Shown here: positions 34,045-44,447 of the stretch, piece after piece
How the letters are laid out: every line of letters starts with the position of its first letter
Position numbering within the stretch: the first letter of the stretch is position 1
Assembly (NCBI GenBank): GCA_022419385.1
Contig: JAJUBI010000001.1
Location: 1,240,001-1,304,000, forward strand
Length of the DNA stretch: 64,000 nucleotides
From: Paraconiothyrium sp. Pb-2020
Lineage: Eukaryota > Ascomycota > Dothideomycetes > Pleosporales > Didymosphaeriaceae
Direction of reading: 5' to 3'
Made by a program: the position numbers and the translations under genes
The notes under the pieces: model-generated
Told to the model about the DNA's origin: nothing
Seen by the model: the letters and a program-made list of their open reading frames with translations, nothing else
Databases searched by the model: none

Positions 34045-35373
34045 ATGGCCAATACCGCGATGAACGACTTCATGCCCATCATCCTTGAGATGATGAAGAA
34101 CCCTCCAGATGCGAACAAACCGTTGCCCTTGGCCAATCATTTCAAGACCGCGATTGGGGTTACTATACCATTCCTCGTGCGTCCATCATTACTGCTGACG
34201 ACTCCAGCCGACGTACTGACGGGAACAGGCATTCAGCTTCATCGCCCTAGGGCTTCGGCTTCACACTCGACTGCGCATTGTGCACGAGCCAGGCTGGGAT
34301 GATGCGTTGGTTACGATAGCCGCCTTCCTCAATCTAGTCGGTCAAACAGCGTTCTTAGGAGGTACCGCCCAAATCCATCCAAGCCGTATCAACTGCCTGC
34401 TCATGACTATCAGGTGTCAAAGCTGGAATCGGTCAACATCTCATATATATCCTGGGGACACTGCCAAACGCAATGAAGTGGTTCTACGTAGCGAACGCTG
34501 CGTATACTTCGACCACTGTCTGCATCAAGCTTTCTTTGCTTTGCCAATACCTTCGACTCTTCCACAAGAGCTACCGTCGTACCATCACCCTCGTTATTCT
34601 CGCAGTAGTCGTTCTCTGGGGCAGCGTATTCTCCTTCATGGCGTGGGTTCCTTGCTTTCCCATCTCTGGATTCTGGAACAAGACCATGGTTCCGCCGGCG
34701 AAGTGCTATGCATTTGGCTATCGCACCACACAGGAAGCCAAGAACACTTTATTTGCTTTTGCGGGCTCGAATATGCTGCTCGATGTTTTGGTTTTTCTAA
34801 TACCACTTACGGAATATTCTCGACCAAACCTGAATAGAAAGCAAGTGATGGCAATGACGGGGCTGTTCGGTGTAGGGTTAATGTGCGTATCCAAGTTCCT
34901 TCGTTTCATTTGTGGAAACCCGCTGACGTATCGGAAGCGTTGTTTTGATGGCTATCTTGCGCTTATGGAGTGGCCTCAAATACAACAATCGCGGCGTTCT
35001 GATGTACGACTACTCGTTCTGGTTACCGGAAGTCCTTATATTCTCTTGCCTTGAAGTCGATTTCGCGATCATATGCGCCTCAATGCCGGTTTTCTGGCCT
35101 ACCGTCTTGGCTGCATGGAATCAGATCTCTGTTACCAAGGAAGTTATTGTGACCGTCGAGCACCGTGACCCAACCAATATAGGTGACCTAGAGATGGAAA
35201 GGCCTATAGCGCGGCAGAGTAACGAGAGCACTGAGGGCTTGGTAACCGCTCTTCCATACTACCGTCAGCAGTCATGTTCCACAAATGTCCTGCCAGCAAC
35301 GAGGATGATGCAGGTCAGACCCCTCGAAGAGACGGTGCGCATTTCGTGGGGTGGAACAGCATTAAACAAGTAG
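34045..35373 (+). CDS. PTH11-like rhodopsin-domain integral membrane protein
   Basis: Four exons (34045-34176, 34229-34361, 34414-34882, 34938-35373) with introns of 52, 52 and 55 nt give 389 aa. The protein has the SAT4/rhodopsin fold of fungal PTH11-related receptors. Seven hydrophobic spans follow a short N-terminus. RLHTRLRIVHEPGWDDALVT is the typical loop before TM2, and a conserved loop lies around WNKTMVPPAKCYAF. LDVLVFLIPL and LMAILRLWSGLK follow. The C-terminal tail of about 85 residues is hydrophilic. The last intron uses an AAG acceptor with a GCTGAC branch site upstream and restores the frame into TM6. Some relatives sense host or nutrient cues; ligand and role here are unknown. 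Confidence 0.88.
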
Positions 35374-35607
35374 TAGCTTCTAAGGCCAGCTTCATAATCT
35401 ATCTTTAGTATAGACACATGTCACCACAGCTTCGAAGTGATACTGCAATAACAATGTTCCCAGAGAGCTTCCTTTTGCCACCTAATCTCCCCAGATCACG
35501 CGACTTTGGTGCTGCTCTTGTAGGAATAACATACCCGCACGATTGCATCCAGGTTCTCCCCACCATACTTCCGCACCGCGGGCTGCTCTGTATCATGCAG
35601 ATTGCGA
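35374..35607. other. Convergent 3' ends
   Basis: Short spacer between the stop codons of the rhodopsin-domain and PL20 genes. Confidence 0.5.
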
Positions 35608-36466
35608 CTAAAACCCGGCTGCCCTGGAAACATCCTCTTTGCTCTCACCAATTTGCACGTCATATACAAAAGTATCTATATCTATTTCCTCGCCACGATA
35701 GGCGCCAAACTTCGGGTCCGCTCTACCAGGAAACGTATTCGCGGTTAGCCGCTTCACGCCCTCACCGTCGCCGAGGCGCTGCTGCTTTCCATCAACATAA
35801 AGCTCAACCCAGCCTGGAGAGCCAGTGTTGATGGCAATACCAATCTTGTAGCGTTGGTTAGGGACAATGGTCTTCTGCCACTGTCCCACACGACCAACAC
35901 TGCCTGACGCCTGGTACTGGAATTGTAAATGTGTAGAGTCGATGAGTTCGAGAGCAAGCGGGATGTTGGCACCGTTGTCGTTGGCGTTGTTGGCAACGTA
36001 TTCTTTGCTGTGGGATGTTCTCAGTACCACGTCGGCAATCACGTAAGATTTTGAGTACATGTCCATTCAATGGAGACCTCACAAGCGAAAACCTTTAGGA
36101 CATGTAACACAACGCCCGGGTGACTTACAATTGCCATATCATCAAACTCTTCTGGATCTTCGCGACAGAAACGTCGTATCCTATCCAATACGTCTTGCCC
36201 GCCTGAGTCTGTTTGTTCAGAGCATGGTATTCAGCCCTGATGTTATCCTTCTTACGGTGAAAGTGCGCCGCCGCGGTGCCGCTTGCATCTTTGTCGGATT
36301 TTATGTAGAGATCAGCGGCGTTGTCGCTCCTAGTATTGCCCCGCGCCGCTTCGAGGTTGCGTAGACCGAGGACCTTTGGATCGTCGCCACGTGCAGCGTT
36401 GAAGTCAACGAGCAAAGCGCCGAGAGTGACTGGGACTAGCGCAAGTGTTTGGATGAAGAGCTTCAT
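35608..36466 (-). CDS. Secreted polysaccharide lyase family 20 (glucuronan lyase-like)
   Basis: Exons 36466-36129 and 36007-35608 join in phase 2 across a 121-nt intron, giving 245 aa, about the size of secreted PL20 enzymes. An N-terminal signal peptide (MKLFIQTLALVPVTLGALL) is present. The join yields SLMIWQ-FKEYVANNANDNG followed by IPLALEL, the strand pattern of the glucuronan-lyase jelly roll. QYQASGSVGRVGQWQK, RYKIGIAINTGSPGWVELYV and FGAYRGEEIDIDTFVYDVQIG follow. PL20 enzymes cleave beta-1,4-linked glucuronic acid polymers by beta-elimination. Family is likely from overall pattern; substrate is inferred. Confidence 0.82.
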
Positions 36467-37309
36467 GACTGCTGAATCGGCTATAGAGCTGTAGAGGTTT
36501 TGTGGTTTGAAGGGCTGGCGGTAGTCAATCTGAGCGTGGATGGAAATGTGCGATTTTATACCGACATAGTACTGTCTTCATGGCTGCCGACCATGACCGA
36601 CTACTGCTCGGCCATTGGTGTGAGACCTACGGACTACAGAAGTCTCCAAGAAACCGGCTATATTTTGGGCCCAAAAGAGCGGTATAGCTTCTTGAAGGGG
36701 CCAAAAAGCTAAGGTGTCCTGGTCGGAACATGCTGCGTAAGCGCAAGCTAATCCTTTTATGGGACTAAGAACAAGCGCTAGTTGTAGGTCGTTCCATTGC
36801 AGGAATTAAGCGTTCCCTATGTAGCCCGATGTAGCGAGCTGAAAATCTGTGAAGATCTTTAGATGTAAGATCAGGCACATCTGGGCAACGCAGGACATAA
36901 GGAAACGTAGACCGCCGCGTTAGGGCGTCGTCTCATCATACGCTCTTCTAGGCTCAACAGCGGCGACATGGGAGCTTCGCAGCCGCCTGCTGCCAGGGGT
37001 TCGTTGTAGGGAGAAAATACGAGGGCGGGGCAATTAACGAGCTAACCATGGGAATGCAGTCAATCGTGTGCGGTTTTGGAAGCGTTGTGGAAGGCTATGA
37101 TTTTTTTCATCGAGTTTGCGAAGACGAGACAGCTAACCCCTAGACAACATGATGATTACGGCATGGTAGTAGTGTCTAATGCGTGATCGCAGACAGGGTA
37201 AGCTTGAATCGAAGCTCACAGTATGAATAACTCTGCAAAGCCTTGGAATGGGGTATCATATCATGCGGTTCTGTCCATCATGCTCGCCCTCCCCAATGCA
37301 AACCCGACT
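36467..37309. other. Intergenic
   Basis: Contains the upstream region of the PL20 gene and the 3' flank of RBA50. No supported ORF or RNA. Confidence 0.5.
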
Positions 37310-38959
37310 TCAAACGGCAGCTCTCTTCCTTCCCCCACCCCTCCTCCAATTCCACAGCGCCTCCTGGGCAAACGTCCGACTCGTCAGATGTCCCTTGCTC
37401 TTGTTGGCCTCCTCCGTTAACGTCTCAACCACCTTTCCATCCTCTACCTCTTTCCAGAGCCCGCTTGCCATAGCACTCCCCGCATCTTCCATATCAACCT
37501 CAATATCATCCTCATCAACCTCATCCTCCTTCACGTTGGGATTCTTAACGACCTGCACCGGCCCATCGGTCTTCCGCCTGACCCTCTCAATGCCATACTC
37601 GCCCCTTCCAAGACGGTACAGAACCCGCCCGAGCGTCTGGAACGCTACGCACCGCTGAGCAGCGACGCTGCTGCGCGCCATGATGGCGAGCTCAGCGATG
37701 GTGTAGCCTGCGGCTTCCGGCGCGTCGGCGTGGTGGTGTAGGCCCTGGTCTACAGGGATTTCCCGTGCGGCGGAGGGTGCGAGGAGAGCACCTTTGAAGT
37801 CGAAGCGAAGGTCGCGGGCGTTAAAGGCTTGGTGCGAGGGGTGGTAGGGCGAGTCTGTGTCAGCTGGGTCAATCGGTGTCATCCAGGAGAGGGTTGATGG
37901 GTCGTAGGCCAGATTAGGGAAATACTTTTCGTGGAGATTCTGGAGGAAGGCATTATCGTTAGGGTCGAGATCCGGGGGTTGTGTTGGGCGGGGGAAATGT
38001 ATTGAGCTGTACTCTTCGGCGAGCTCTGCACCAGGAACGGCAGGGTCTGTAAAGGTACGCGGTTCAGGTTGCGCTGACAACGGCTCTACGAAGGCGACTT
38101 TCTTCGTAGATTCTCCTTTACCCTCGGACTCCGTTGCCACAGGCGTTTCCGACCACGGTCCCTCTGGTACATCCCAGTCTCCCTCGTCGCTCCCATCCGT
38201 AACGTCGACTCTCCTCAAAAGTTTCTGTATCTTCGTGGACTCTGTCTTCCCTTCCCTCTCTCTGACCTCAGGATTTTCGGGCACCAATTCTTTCGGTACA
38301 TCCCAGTCCTTCTCATTGCTCCCATCCGCTATATTGGCCCTTCCTAAGAGCCTCTGCACCAAGCTCGACGGCAGGCTCTCCAACAACTCCCTTTGCTCTT
38401 GCTCAATCTCCTCGCTCGTCATGTTTAAGAGCTTCTGTCTATTCTCCTGATCAATCTGCCTCTTTTCATCGTCCTCTTGTCCCCTTGAGCCCTTAATGTG
38501 CACTCGCTCTTCCTTCACACTCTCTGTCTGCTGTATCCCTTCCTTTGGCGTCGCATCTTCGTTCGCAACCCTCCCCCTCTTGAACGCAGACACCCTAGGC
38601 TTGCGCTTCTTATGTGCCGGGAAGCCATTCACATTTGCTGTGGGCGACGGTGCTACGGGCGGATGGGCGACCTCTCTGGCGGGGCGTTCGAGAATGTCGC
38701 CTACGAAGGCGGATGCAAGCGCGAGCGGCGGCTCATCGTCGTGTTCTTGTCCGGCGCCTGCAGGCTCGATATTCCCGTTGTCGAAATCAAAATACACGCG
38801 CTCTCCTCGTGCTAGAGCCATGGCGGTGGTGCGGTTGTAGAAAAGTTGGCCGTCAAGCTGCGTTCCAAAGCTGGGGGGGACTTCCGAAGGCTCGCCTAAA
38901 CCTGCCGTCTCACTGCGCGGTCGCATCCAAGCGCGCGTTTCTACCAACAATGTAAACAT
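37310..38959 (-). CDS. RBA50: RNA polymerase II-associated protein, RPAP1/Rba50
   Basis: Single-exon 549-aa protein. RPAP1/Rba50 helps assemble RNA polymerase II and deliver it to the nucleus. The RPAP1 N-terminal-type helix is visible (MTSEEIEQEQRELLESLPSS followed by LVQRLLGR, about residues 180-208). The C-terminal RPAP1 region holds ARDLRFDFKGALLAP, YTIAELAIMARSSVAAQR and TLGRVLYRLGRGEYG. Between them is an imperfect internal duplication (ADGSNEKDWDVP and TDGSDEGDWDVP, each after an LLxR motif). The N-terminus is short compared with some homologues, but the ATG at 38959 is the only good start. Confidence 0.88.
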   Translation of the reverse strand: MFTLLVETRAWMRPRSETAGLGEPSEVPPSFGTQLDGQLFYNRTTAMALARGERVYFDFDNGNIEPAGAGQEHDDEPPLALASAFVGDILERPAREVAHPPVAPSPTANVNGFPAHKKRKPRVSAFKRGRVANEDATPKEGIQQTESVKEERVHIKGSRGQEDDEKRQIDQENRQKLLNMTSEEIEQEQRELLESLPSSLVQRLLGRANIADGSNEKDWDVPKELVPENPEVREREGKTESTKIQKLLRRVDVTDGSDEGDWDVPEGPWSETPVATESEGKGESTKKVAFVEPLSAQPEPRTFTDPAVPGAELAEEYSSIHFPRPTQPPDLDPNDNAFLQNLHEKYFPNLAYDPSTLSWMTPIDPADTDSPYHPSHQAFNARDLRFDFKGALLAPSAAREIPVDQGLHHHADAPEAAGYTIAELAIMARSSVAAQRCVAFQTLGRVLYRLGRGEYGIERVRRKTDGPVQVVKNPNVKEDEVDEDDIEVDMEDAGSAMASGLWKEVEDGKVVETLTEEANKSKGHLTSRTFAQEALWNWRRGGGRKRAAV

Positions 38960-39299
38960 GCTGACACCAACGTTCCCGAGGTCCTTTCTTGTCCAGGAGC
39001 CAACGTGCGCTCTTCACAGCAAGTCATGTGGTCAATGATGATGGAAAGTGTACAGGTCGTAACGCAAGCAGTTCAAAGGTACAGTGACCGAGATGTAATT
39101 CATAGTATCACACGAGAACGGTAGAAATCAATACACACAGAATCAGAGTGCATATCACTATTCCACAGACCATCTCCTCTTCCCATCCTTTCCAAACCAT
39201 GCCGGCATGTGCTGCCCAATCCCGCTCAAGTGCCCACAATGCGCCTCAAACACCTCTCGTCTCTGCAACCGGTGTAGCAAAATGGTATACAATGAAGGC
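38960..39299. other. Intergenic
   Basis: About 340 nt between the RBA50 start and the SWI1 stop, both on the minus strand. It must carry the SWI1 3' end and RBA50 promoter. No ORF supported. Confidence 0.5.
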
Positions 39300-42236
39300 T
39301 CAGTTTTCCGCCAGGTAACCGAGCCCGCAAAACTGTCGCAAAGCCCTCGCATCCAATTGATGCATCAGTAAAGCGCCAAGCACTGTTTCTTTTCGAGGCA
39401 GAATGTCAGCCTTGACTTTCCAAGTCGTGCCGCCGACATCAAGTTCTTCCATGTCATCTGCCCAATCGTCTTCTTCGTTGTCATAGCCAGTCCCGTTCGT
39501 TTCAACACTTTTGACTAGTGCATCTGCACCTTTAGACTTATCACCAAGTCGCTTGATCATCGATAAAGCTCGATTGACGATGAGATGGTAGCCTTCTCGA
39601 TCCTGTTCCATAGGTCTTTGCCCGCGATGGTTTGGTTGTGGTGGGGGCTGTTGCATCCGGGCATCCAGCGAGCAGAGCGACATGGCGAACTTGAGCAAGC
39701 TGTTCGCCCACCCATCCTCGGCTTCTAGCCAAGAACGACAGACGCCGCTTTCAGGTCCAGGGGCTAGAGAAGCAAGGATATCTGCAGCAAGCATGCCTTG
39801 CATCAGATATGGTTTTCGAGCCTCTGCGACCCGTGCCTCGTAGTGTTGCACTTCTTTAGGTCGAGTCTCAGCTAGATCGTGGAGTTTCCCTTCGGTTCTA
39901 TCCGGCACAACCGCGATCGCGAGCGCGAATGCACGGGTAAGGAGGTCGTACGGAGGATCGGATGTTGCTTCGTTGATAAAAATCTGTTTGTAATATGTCC
40001 GATTGGGATCGTCGATAGCAAGCAACTTGGCCATGCTGTCGACAGCCGACGGAAGGTAACGATGGACCTTGGGATTGTACGACGTGAAACGCACAGGTAG
40101 ACCCGGACGAGGGCTGGGGGCGAATGCGCATAAGAAGTGGAGCACGGCGTAAGCGTCCTCTCTGGAGGGTAGCGCAATCCTGGTACTCGAGTTGGAGAAA
40201 AACGTGATTAGATCCTTCATGAAGTCCAGTGTATGGATGTAAGACCTGAGAAAGAGCATTCTAGTGCCGACAAGTCGTATAGCATTCGAAAGGAACTTGA
40301 GTACGGGCGGCGAGGAGAGGCGGGCGTGATTGATTTCGAGGAATGATAAGTTGCGAATAATGGATGTTATGGCAAGCACTCGATCTGCGGTTCGATCGAG
40401 GTCATATGCTTTGGAGCCGAACTCCGGGAGATCCTGAAGCGTATTAACTTCTGTCTGGCAGTTGTGTAGAATATCTTCGTAAGACATAAGCTCGATTATA
40501 TCAGTCACTTCTGGGTTGTCGGTGCCTAGGATTTCGAGCTGGTCTTCGGCATACTCTGCCAGCACATCCACTAAGTCGTCGCACTGCTCCAGATCCAGTT
40601 GAATGTTATTCTCGTGGGTCAATTTGGACAGAGTATCCAGCGCCAACCTGGTTTCCGCGTGTAGGCCAGAGCGGAGACTCATAGTTAGCGCGCGTATGTC
40701 GACCACCCCCATCTCCCGGAGCTCTGGAACGTTGGGCATCCAATGCAACTTCTTGCTGACCTCTTGCACAAGCTCATCGCTTAGCTCCAACACTCCCCAT
40801 GTATTTTTGATGGTCAGATTAGTCGCGGGTCTGTAGTAAATTCCATCTTCTTCTTCTTCGATGTGACGTTTCTGTTCGAGCGCAGACTGGGTTGCGGCAG
40901 CGTCTGGTTCTGCTTTTATGGGCGTCCCGCTCGGTTGCGCTGGATCTGAAGATGGAGCCGGGGTGCCTTCGAGTGGACGACTCATGCTTTTGCGGTGCTG
41001 TCCCACCAGATTGCCATCGGCTTGTGGAGTGCTCCGACCGTTAGCTAGGGCAGGCGTGGCGTTCGTTTGCAACGGGGTCGATTGCGGCTGCTGTACTGGT
41101 TGTTCGAATTGTTGCTGCTGCTGTAGTCCAGCGTCAGACTGGCGTTGGGCCTGCTGCTGCATCTGTTTCCTTTGGAGTTGCTGCATGTACTCCTGTTGCG
41201 CCGCCGCCGCGGCAGCGTTCGGGGCACCGGTCATTGAATTCCTTGTTGGCGACATCTGCTGTCCCATCTGCTGTCCCATCTGTCCCATTTGTGCCATGGG
41301 GTTCATCTTCATCTGCTCCTGTTGTGTCTTGCTACGTATGTACATTTGCTCGTACAGCCCAAGGTTTGCCTCGTAAGCTTGTCGCAGCTCTTCTGGTGCA
41401 GTGGGAAACTGTGGTACGGGGATCCCCAGGTGTTGTGCGATCCGTGGCCATGCGTTGTTCGTCGTAACGTTTCTGGAACCTCTGAATTTGATGACGATTG
41501 AATATAAATTGAAGAGATCGATCGATCGGCCGGCGACTTGGGGTTGGGGGTTGAAAGGTCGACGATTTTGAGCCATGAGAGAATGCACGTTCTTAATGAA
41601 GGTCTGAGGATTGGCTTGGGGGTTCTGCATTTGTTGGCCCGGCATCAGCTGGGGTTGCATGCCCGGTCGCTGGCCCGGCGCGCCGGGTGTTTGTCCTGCC
41701 TGGTGCCTTTGCTGCGCAGCCATGTTGCTTGCCGCTAGATTTCCGAGCTGCTGCTGCTGCGCTTGTAATCGCATAGCATATGCTCTTTGAGCCTCTTGCT
41801 GTTTATGCTGGAGATTCTGAGAGAGTTGTATCGATTGCATTGGTTGAACCGGAAACTGGCCGCCAGCATTGGGATCAAAGCCCTGGCCCATGGGAGAGCC
41901 CTGCGCGAAGTTCATGGGAGACATCTGAGGCGCATGCGGGTTCTGCGCCGGAGAGGCTGTCTGCATCCGTTGCGGCGGCATTTGACCGGGTCGGAAGTGT
42001 TGATTCTGCATAGTTGGAGATGGTGTATGTGCAAAGCCTGGCTGGAATCCACCGAACTGGGGTTGTTGCGATGGTGTCTGGGAACGCGACATGGTCGCGC
42101 CCGTCGAGTCTCGTTTCTGGGGTATTGACGACATAGGGTACGGTCGCGTGCCGTTCATCTGATTGCCGGCGATGGCGCTGGGATCTATGAAGCTCGAGGG
42201 GTCGTACATGCCGTTTTGCGACGACTGGAAATCCAT
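39300..42236 (-). CDS. SWI1: SWI/SNF chromatin-remodelling subunit Swi1 (ARID)
   Basis: Single-exon 978-aa protein. The N-terminal about 210 residues are low-complexity, rich in Gln, Pro, Met and Asn, with Q runs typical of Swi1. The ARID DNA-binding domain (about 210-300) shows FIKNVHSLMAQNRRPFNPQP, IDLFNLYSIVIKFRGSRNV and WPRIAQHLGIP. A second Q-rich stretch holds repeated QMGQQMGQQM. From about residue 490 an alpha-helical armadillo-like region (DELVQEVSKKLHWMPNVPEL, LSFLEINHARLSSPPVLKFL) runs to the end. This combination matches the ARID subunit of fungal SWI/SNF, which remodels nucleosomes at regulated promoters. The C-terminus ALRQFCGLGYLAEN looks complete. Confidence 0.93.
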   Translation of the reverse strand: MDFQSSQNGMYDPSSFIDPSAIAGNQMNGTRPYPMSSIPQKRDSTGATMSRSQTPSQQPQFGGFQPGFAHTPSPTMQNQHFRPGQMPPQRMQTASPAQNPHAPQMSPMNFAQGSPMGQGFDPNAGGQFPVQPMQSIQLSQNLQHKQQEAQRAYAMRLQAQQQQLGNLAASNMAAQQRHQAGQTPGAPGQRPGMQPQLMPGQQMQNPQANPQTFIKNVHSLMAQNRRPFNPQPQVAGRSIDLFNLYSIVIKFRGSRNVTTNNAWPRIAQHLGIPVPQFPTAPEELRQAYEANLGLYEQMYIRSKTQQEQMKMNPMAQMGQMGQQMGQQMSPTRNSMTGAPNAAAAAAQQEYMQQLQRKQMQQQAQRQSDAGLQQQQQFEQPVQQPQSTPLQTNATPALANGRSTPQADGNLVGQHRKSMSRPLEGTPAPSSDPAQPSGTPIKAEPDAAATQSALEQKRHIEEEEDGIYYRPATNLTIKNTWGVLELSDELVQEVSKKLHWMPNVPELREMGVVDIRALTMSLRSGLHAETRLALDTLSKLTHENNIQLDLEQCDDLVDVLAEYAEDQLEILGTDNPEVTDIIELMSYEDILHNCQTEVNTLQDLPEFGSKAYDLDRTADRVLAITSIIRNLSFLEINHARLSSPPVLKFLSNAIRLVGTRMLFLRSYIHTLDFMKDLITFFSNSSTRIALPSREDAYAVLHFLCAFAPSPRPGLPVRFTSYNPKVHRYLPSAVDSMAKLLAIDDPNRTYYKQIFINEATSDPPYDLLTRAFALAIAVVPDRTEGKLHDLAETRPKEVQHYEARVAEARKPYLMQGMLAADILASLAPGPESGVCRSWLEAEDGWANSLLKFAMSLCSLDARMQQPPPQPNHRGQRPMEQDREGYHLIVNRALSMIKRLGDKSKGADALVKSVETNGTGYDNEEDDWADDMEELDVGGTTWKVKADILPRKETVLGALLMHQLDARALRQFCGLGYLAEN

Positions 42237-44447
42237 GGCGCGCGGTCACCGCCGGCGTTTACGGTAGGCAGCGAAAGACGTGACGGGAAGGAACGAGCGT
42301 GGAAATTCGTGGGCTTGGTATCGAAGAGGCCTATAGTGGCACGCGCAAGCATTCGACCGACCTGTGTAGAAAGACATAAGCAATGCTTTTGTTGATGTCG
42401 GGGCAAGCGCGATCATGAGGGACATGGCGCCTGCCTCGAAGAGGAGTCCTGGGGGGGAGAGAAGTAGGGAGGAGGGCAACCTACGCGTAGGAGAGTTGAG
42501 CGCTACAGGCGGCTTCTCATCAGGCCTACAGGAGACGGAGCGTCTGGGATGCGGGCAGCAGCTTCACGTTACCGCAGGCTCTCGGACGCGATTGCGGCTT
42601 ATGGGGTGGAGAGAACAGACATTGAGCCTGCGCTAAGCAGCGAGCGGCGCTAAGCCCTGAGCCGGTCACGTGCAGCGACCGAGAGGGTAGGAATCAGAGA
42701 GCAGCAACCGCAACAACACGCGCTCGCAGCCGAGCAGCAATTGAAGGTCTCGAGATTCTCACGACGAGCAAGGCGTCTGCATGAGGACCAGAACACGCGT
42801 CCGCGCGCGAGCCAGTTGAGTGGCTGCTTTGCCGGATTCGCAAGAGCCTAGTCTAACTTAATCTTACCCCTCCGGGAGCCACGGGTCGTGTCGCCGCTGT
42901 GTGACAGTGGGAACACATGCTTCTCTCCACTTGTTACATCACTGGAGCCTACAGCAGACGTTGTGCTGTTATCTCTGCGTTGCGTTTGGGCCGAGATCGA
43001 GACCGCCTACTTTCCCGGCGCCTGCCCGCTTCTGCCATGCGCAACCTCGACGCCCAGCCGAAGCCACTTCTTGTCTCAAACGCGACCGCTACTGGGACCG
43101 CTGCTCCTTCTTCGGCGAGAGGAGTCTGTCCGTAGCCGTACAGATCTTGCCAGATCGTCGTCAGCATCTGAACTCAGCGAGACATGACTCAATGGCCTCT
43201 GCTGTGGCATGGTGAGGATATGTACACCCGCATCAGATTGAAAGCTATATCGCCAGGCCGAAAGATCTTTTCAGTGAAATGAACCACCTAGGGAACGGCG
43301 TCCGAGGTCTCAGCGCAATGACGACGTTGGCGGAGACATGGGTAGTTGTTCTCGAGCTTGTCGTCAACGGTCAAACTGCCAGGGCGCTTCTTATTGGCAG
43401 AGTCCAGGCCCATCGCAACGGCGCACCGTGCCACCACGCCCAGTCGATCAACTTCCTCTGGCATCCGGCTCGCATAGCAACTGGTATTGTTCAGGGAATT
43501 GCCTCAGCGCTGGTTGCGCTCAGGGTCCATGCATTCGGCCCAGGGTCTTGTGGTCCTACGAACTAGCTCGTGCTGGCCAACAAGCACGAGCTGATCTCCG
43601 ACTGGGGCAGTGGACGCTAGACAAGAACCGACATTGAACGAAAGCGAAGGGGAGAGTCCGTCACTTGAGCACCCGCTGTCCTTTTTGCACCGCATGACAA
43701 TCTGTTATACGCGATACTCGCTGGCAAGCAAGTGGTTTGAAAGGTAGAGCACAGAAGATAATCCTTCAATGTTGCTTTAGACGGACATGTCTCACTCCAG
43801 ACGCATGTTATGAAGCTTGAATTACAGATTGATGAGATACATCCCTCGAATCCAGGCTTCCCGATAAATGTTCTCCTTCCAGCGATGACAGGGTTTCACG
43901 CTGTGCGACACAATGCAGATAGACGGTCAGGTTGCGATGTGGGTCTCGGTCACGCGATTCTTGCCGAGTCGCAACAGGCCCACAACCTAGACAATGGCTG
44001 TATTGATATCTGCTGCACCGAATAGGCAACCTCCTCCAGTATCGAGGCCCACGAACGTATACCAACAGTAGGATATGTAGTTACACAACCTGATCTCGCT
44101 TGCACCTTTACCATGTACCATTATAGCTTACGACTGAATCCACGGGCAGAGCTCTCAATAATATCGATCCTTGTGTGCCTATTAGTTTGTTGCCATTGTA
44201 CCTTTAGAAACCACCAGCCTCAGCAGTTGCGGCATGTGGGTGCCCAGGTGAATGAGCGTGCACGTGAGATCGGGCTTGGCACCCGCTTGGTTTCCGATCG
44301 TCACGAGAAGGCGAACAGCAACCAACGTCAACTTACGCGCTTATCCACCCCACCTCCCGGCACTTAACCCTCCAAAGCTGAAGCTCGCTCTCATCACATC
44401 CGCGTTGCACCGAGCAAAAAGCCCAACCCCTAGCAAACCCCGCAGTC
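42237..44447. other. 2.2-kb gene-free gap
   Basis: The longest empty stretch outside the window ends. It separates divergent SWI1 and RPT3. The first about 400 nt are GC-rich and should hold the SWI1 promoter and 5' UTR. Frames at 42888-43637 are open on overlapping strands without motifs. It contains one perfect hairpin (separate entry). Long 5' UTRs or a non-coding RNA are possible but unsupported. Confidence 0.5.
43565..43592. repeat. Perfect 10-bp inverted repeat, 8-nt loop
   Basis: AGCTCGTGCT at 43565-43574 and its exact complement AGCACGAGCT at 43583-43592 flank an 8-nt loop. It is a strong potential hairpin in the gene-free gap. It is not followed by a T-run on the plus strand, so it is not an obvious Pol III terminator. 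Confidence 0.65.

Noticed and set aside
42888..43637. Overlapping plus-strand frames in the SWI1-RPT3 gap
   Set aside because: Mutually overlapping, cysteine- and serine-rich, no motif and no splice structure.
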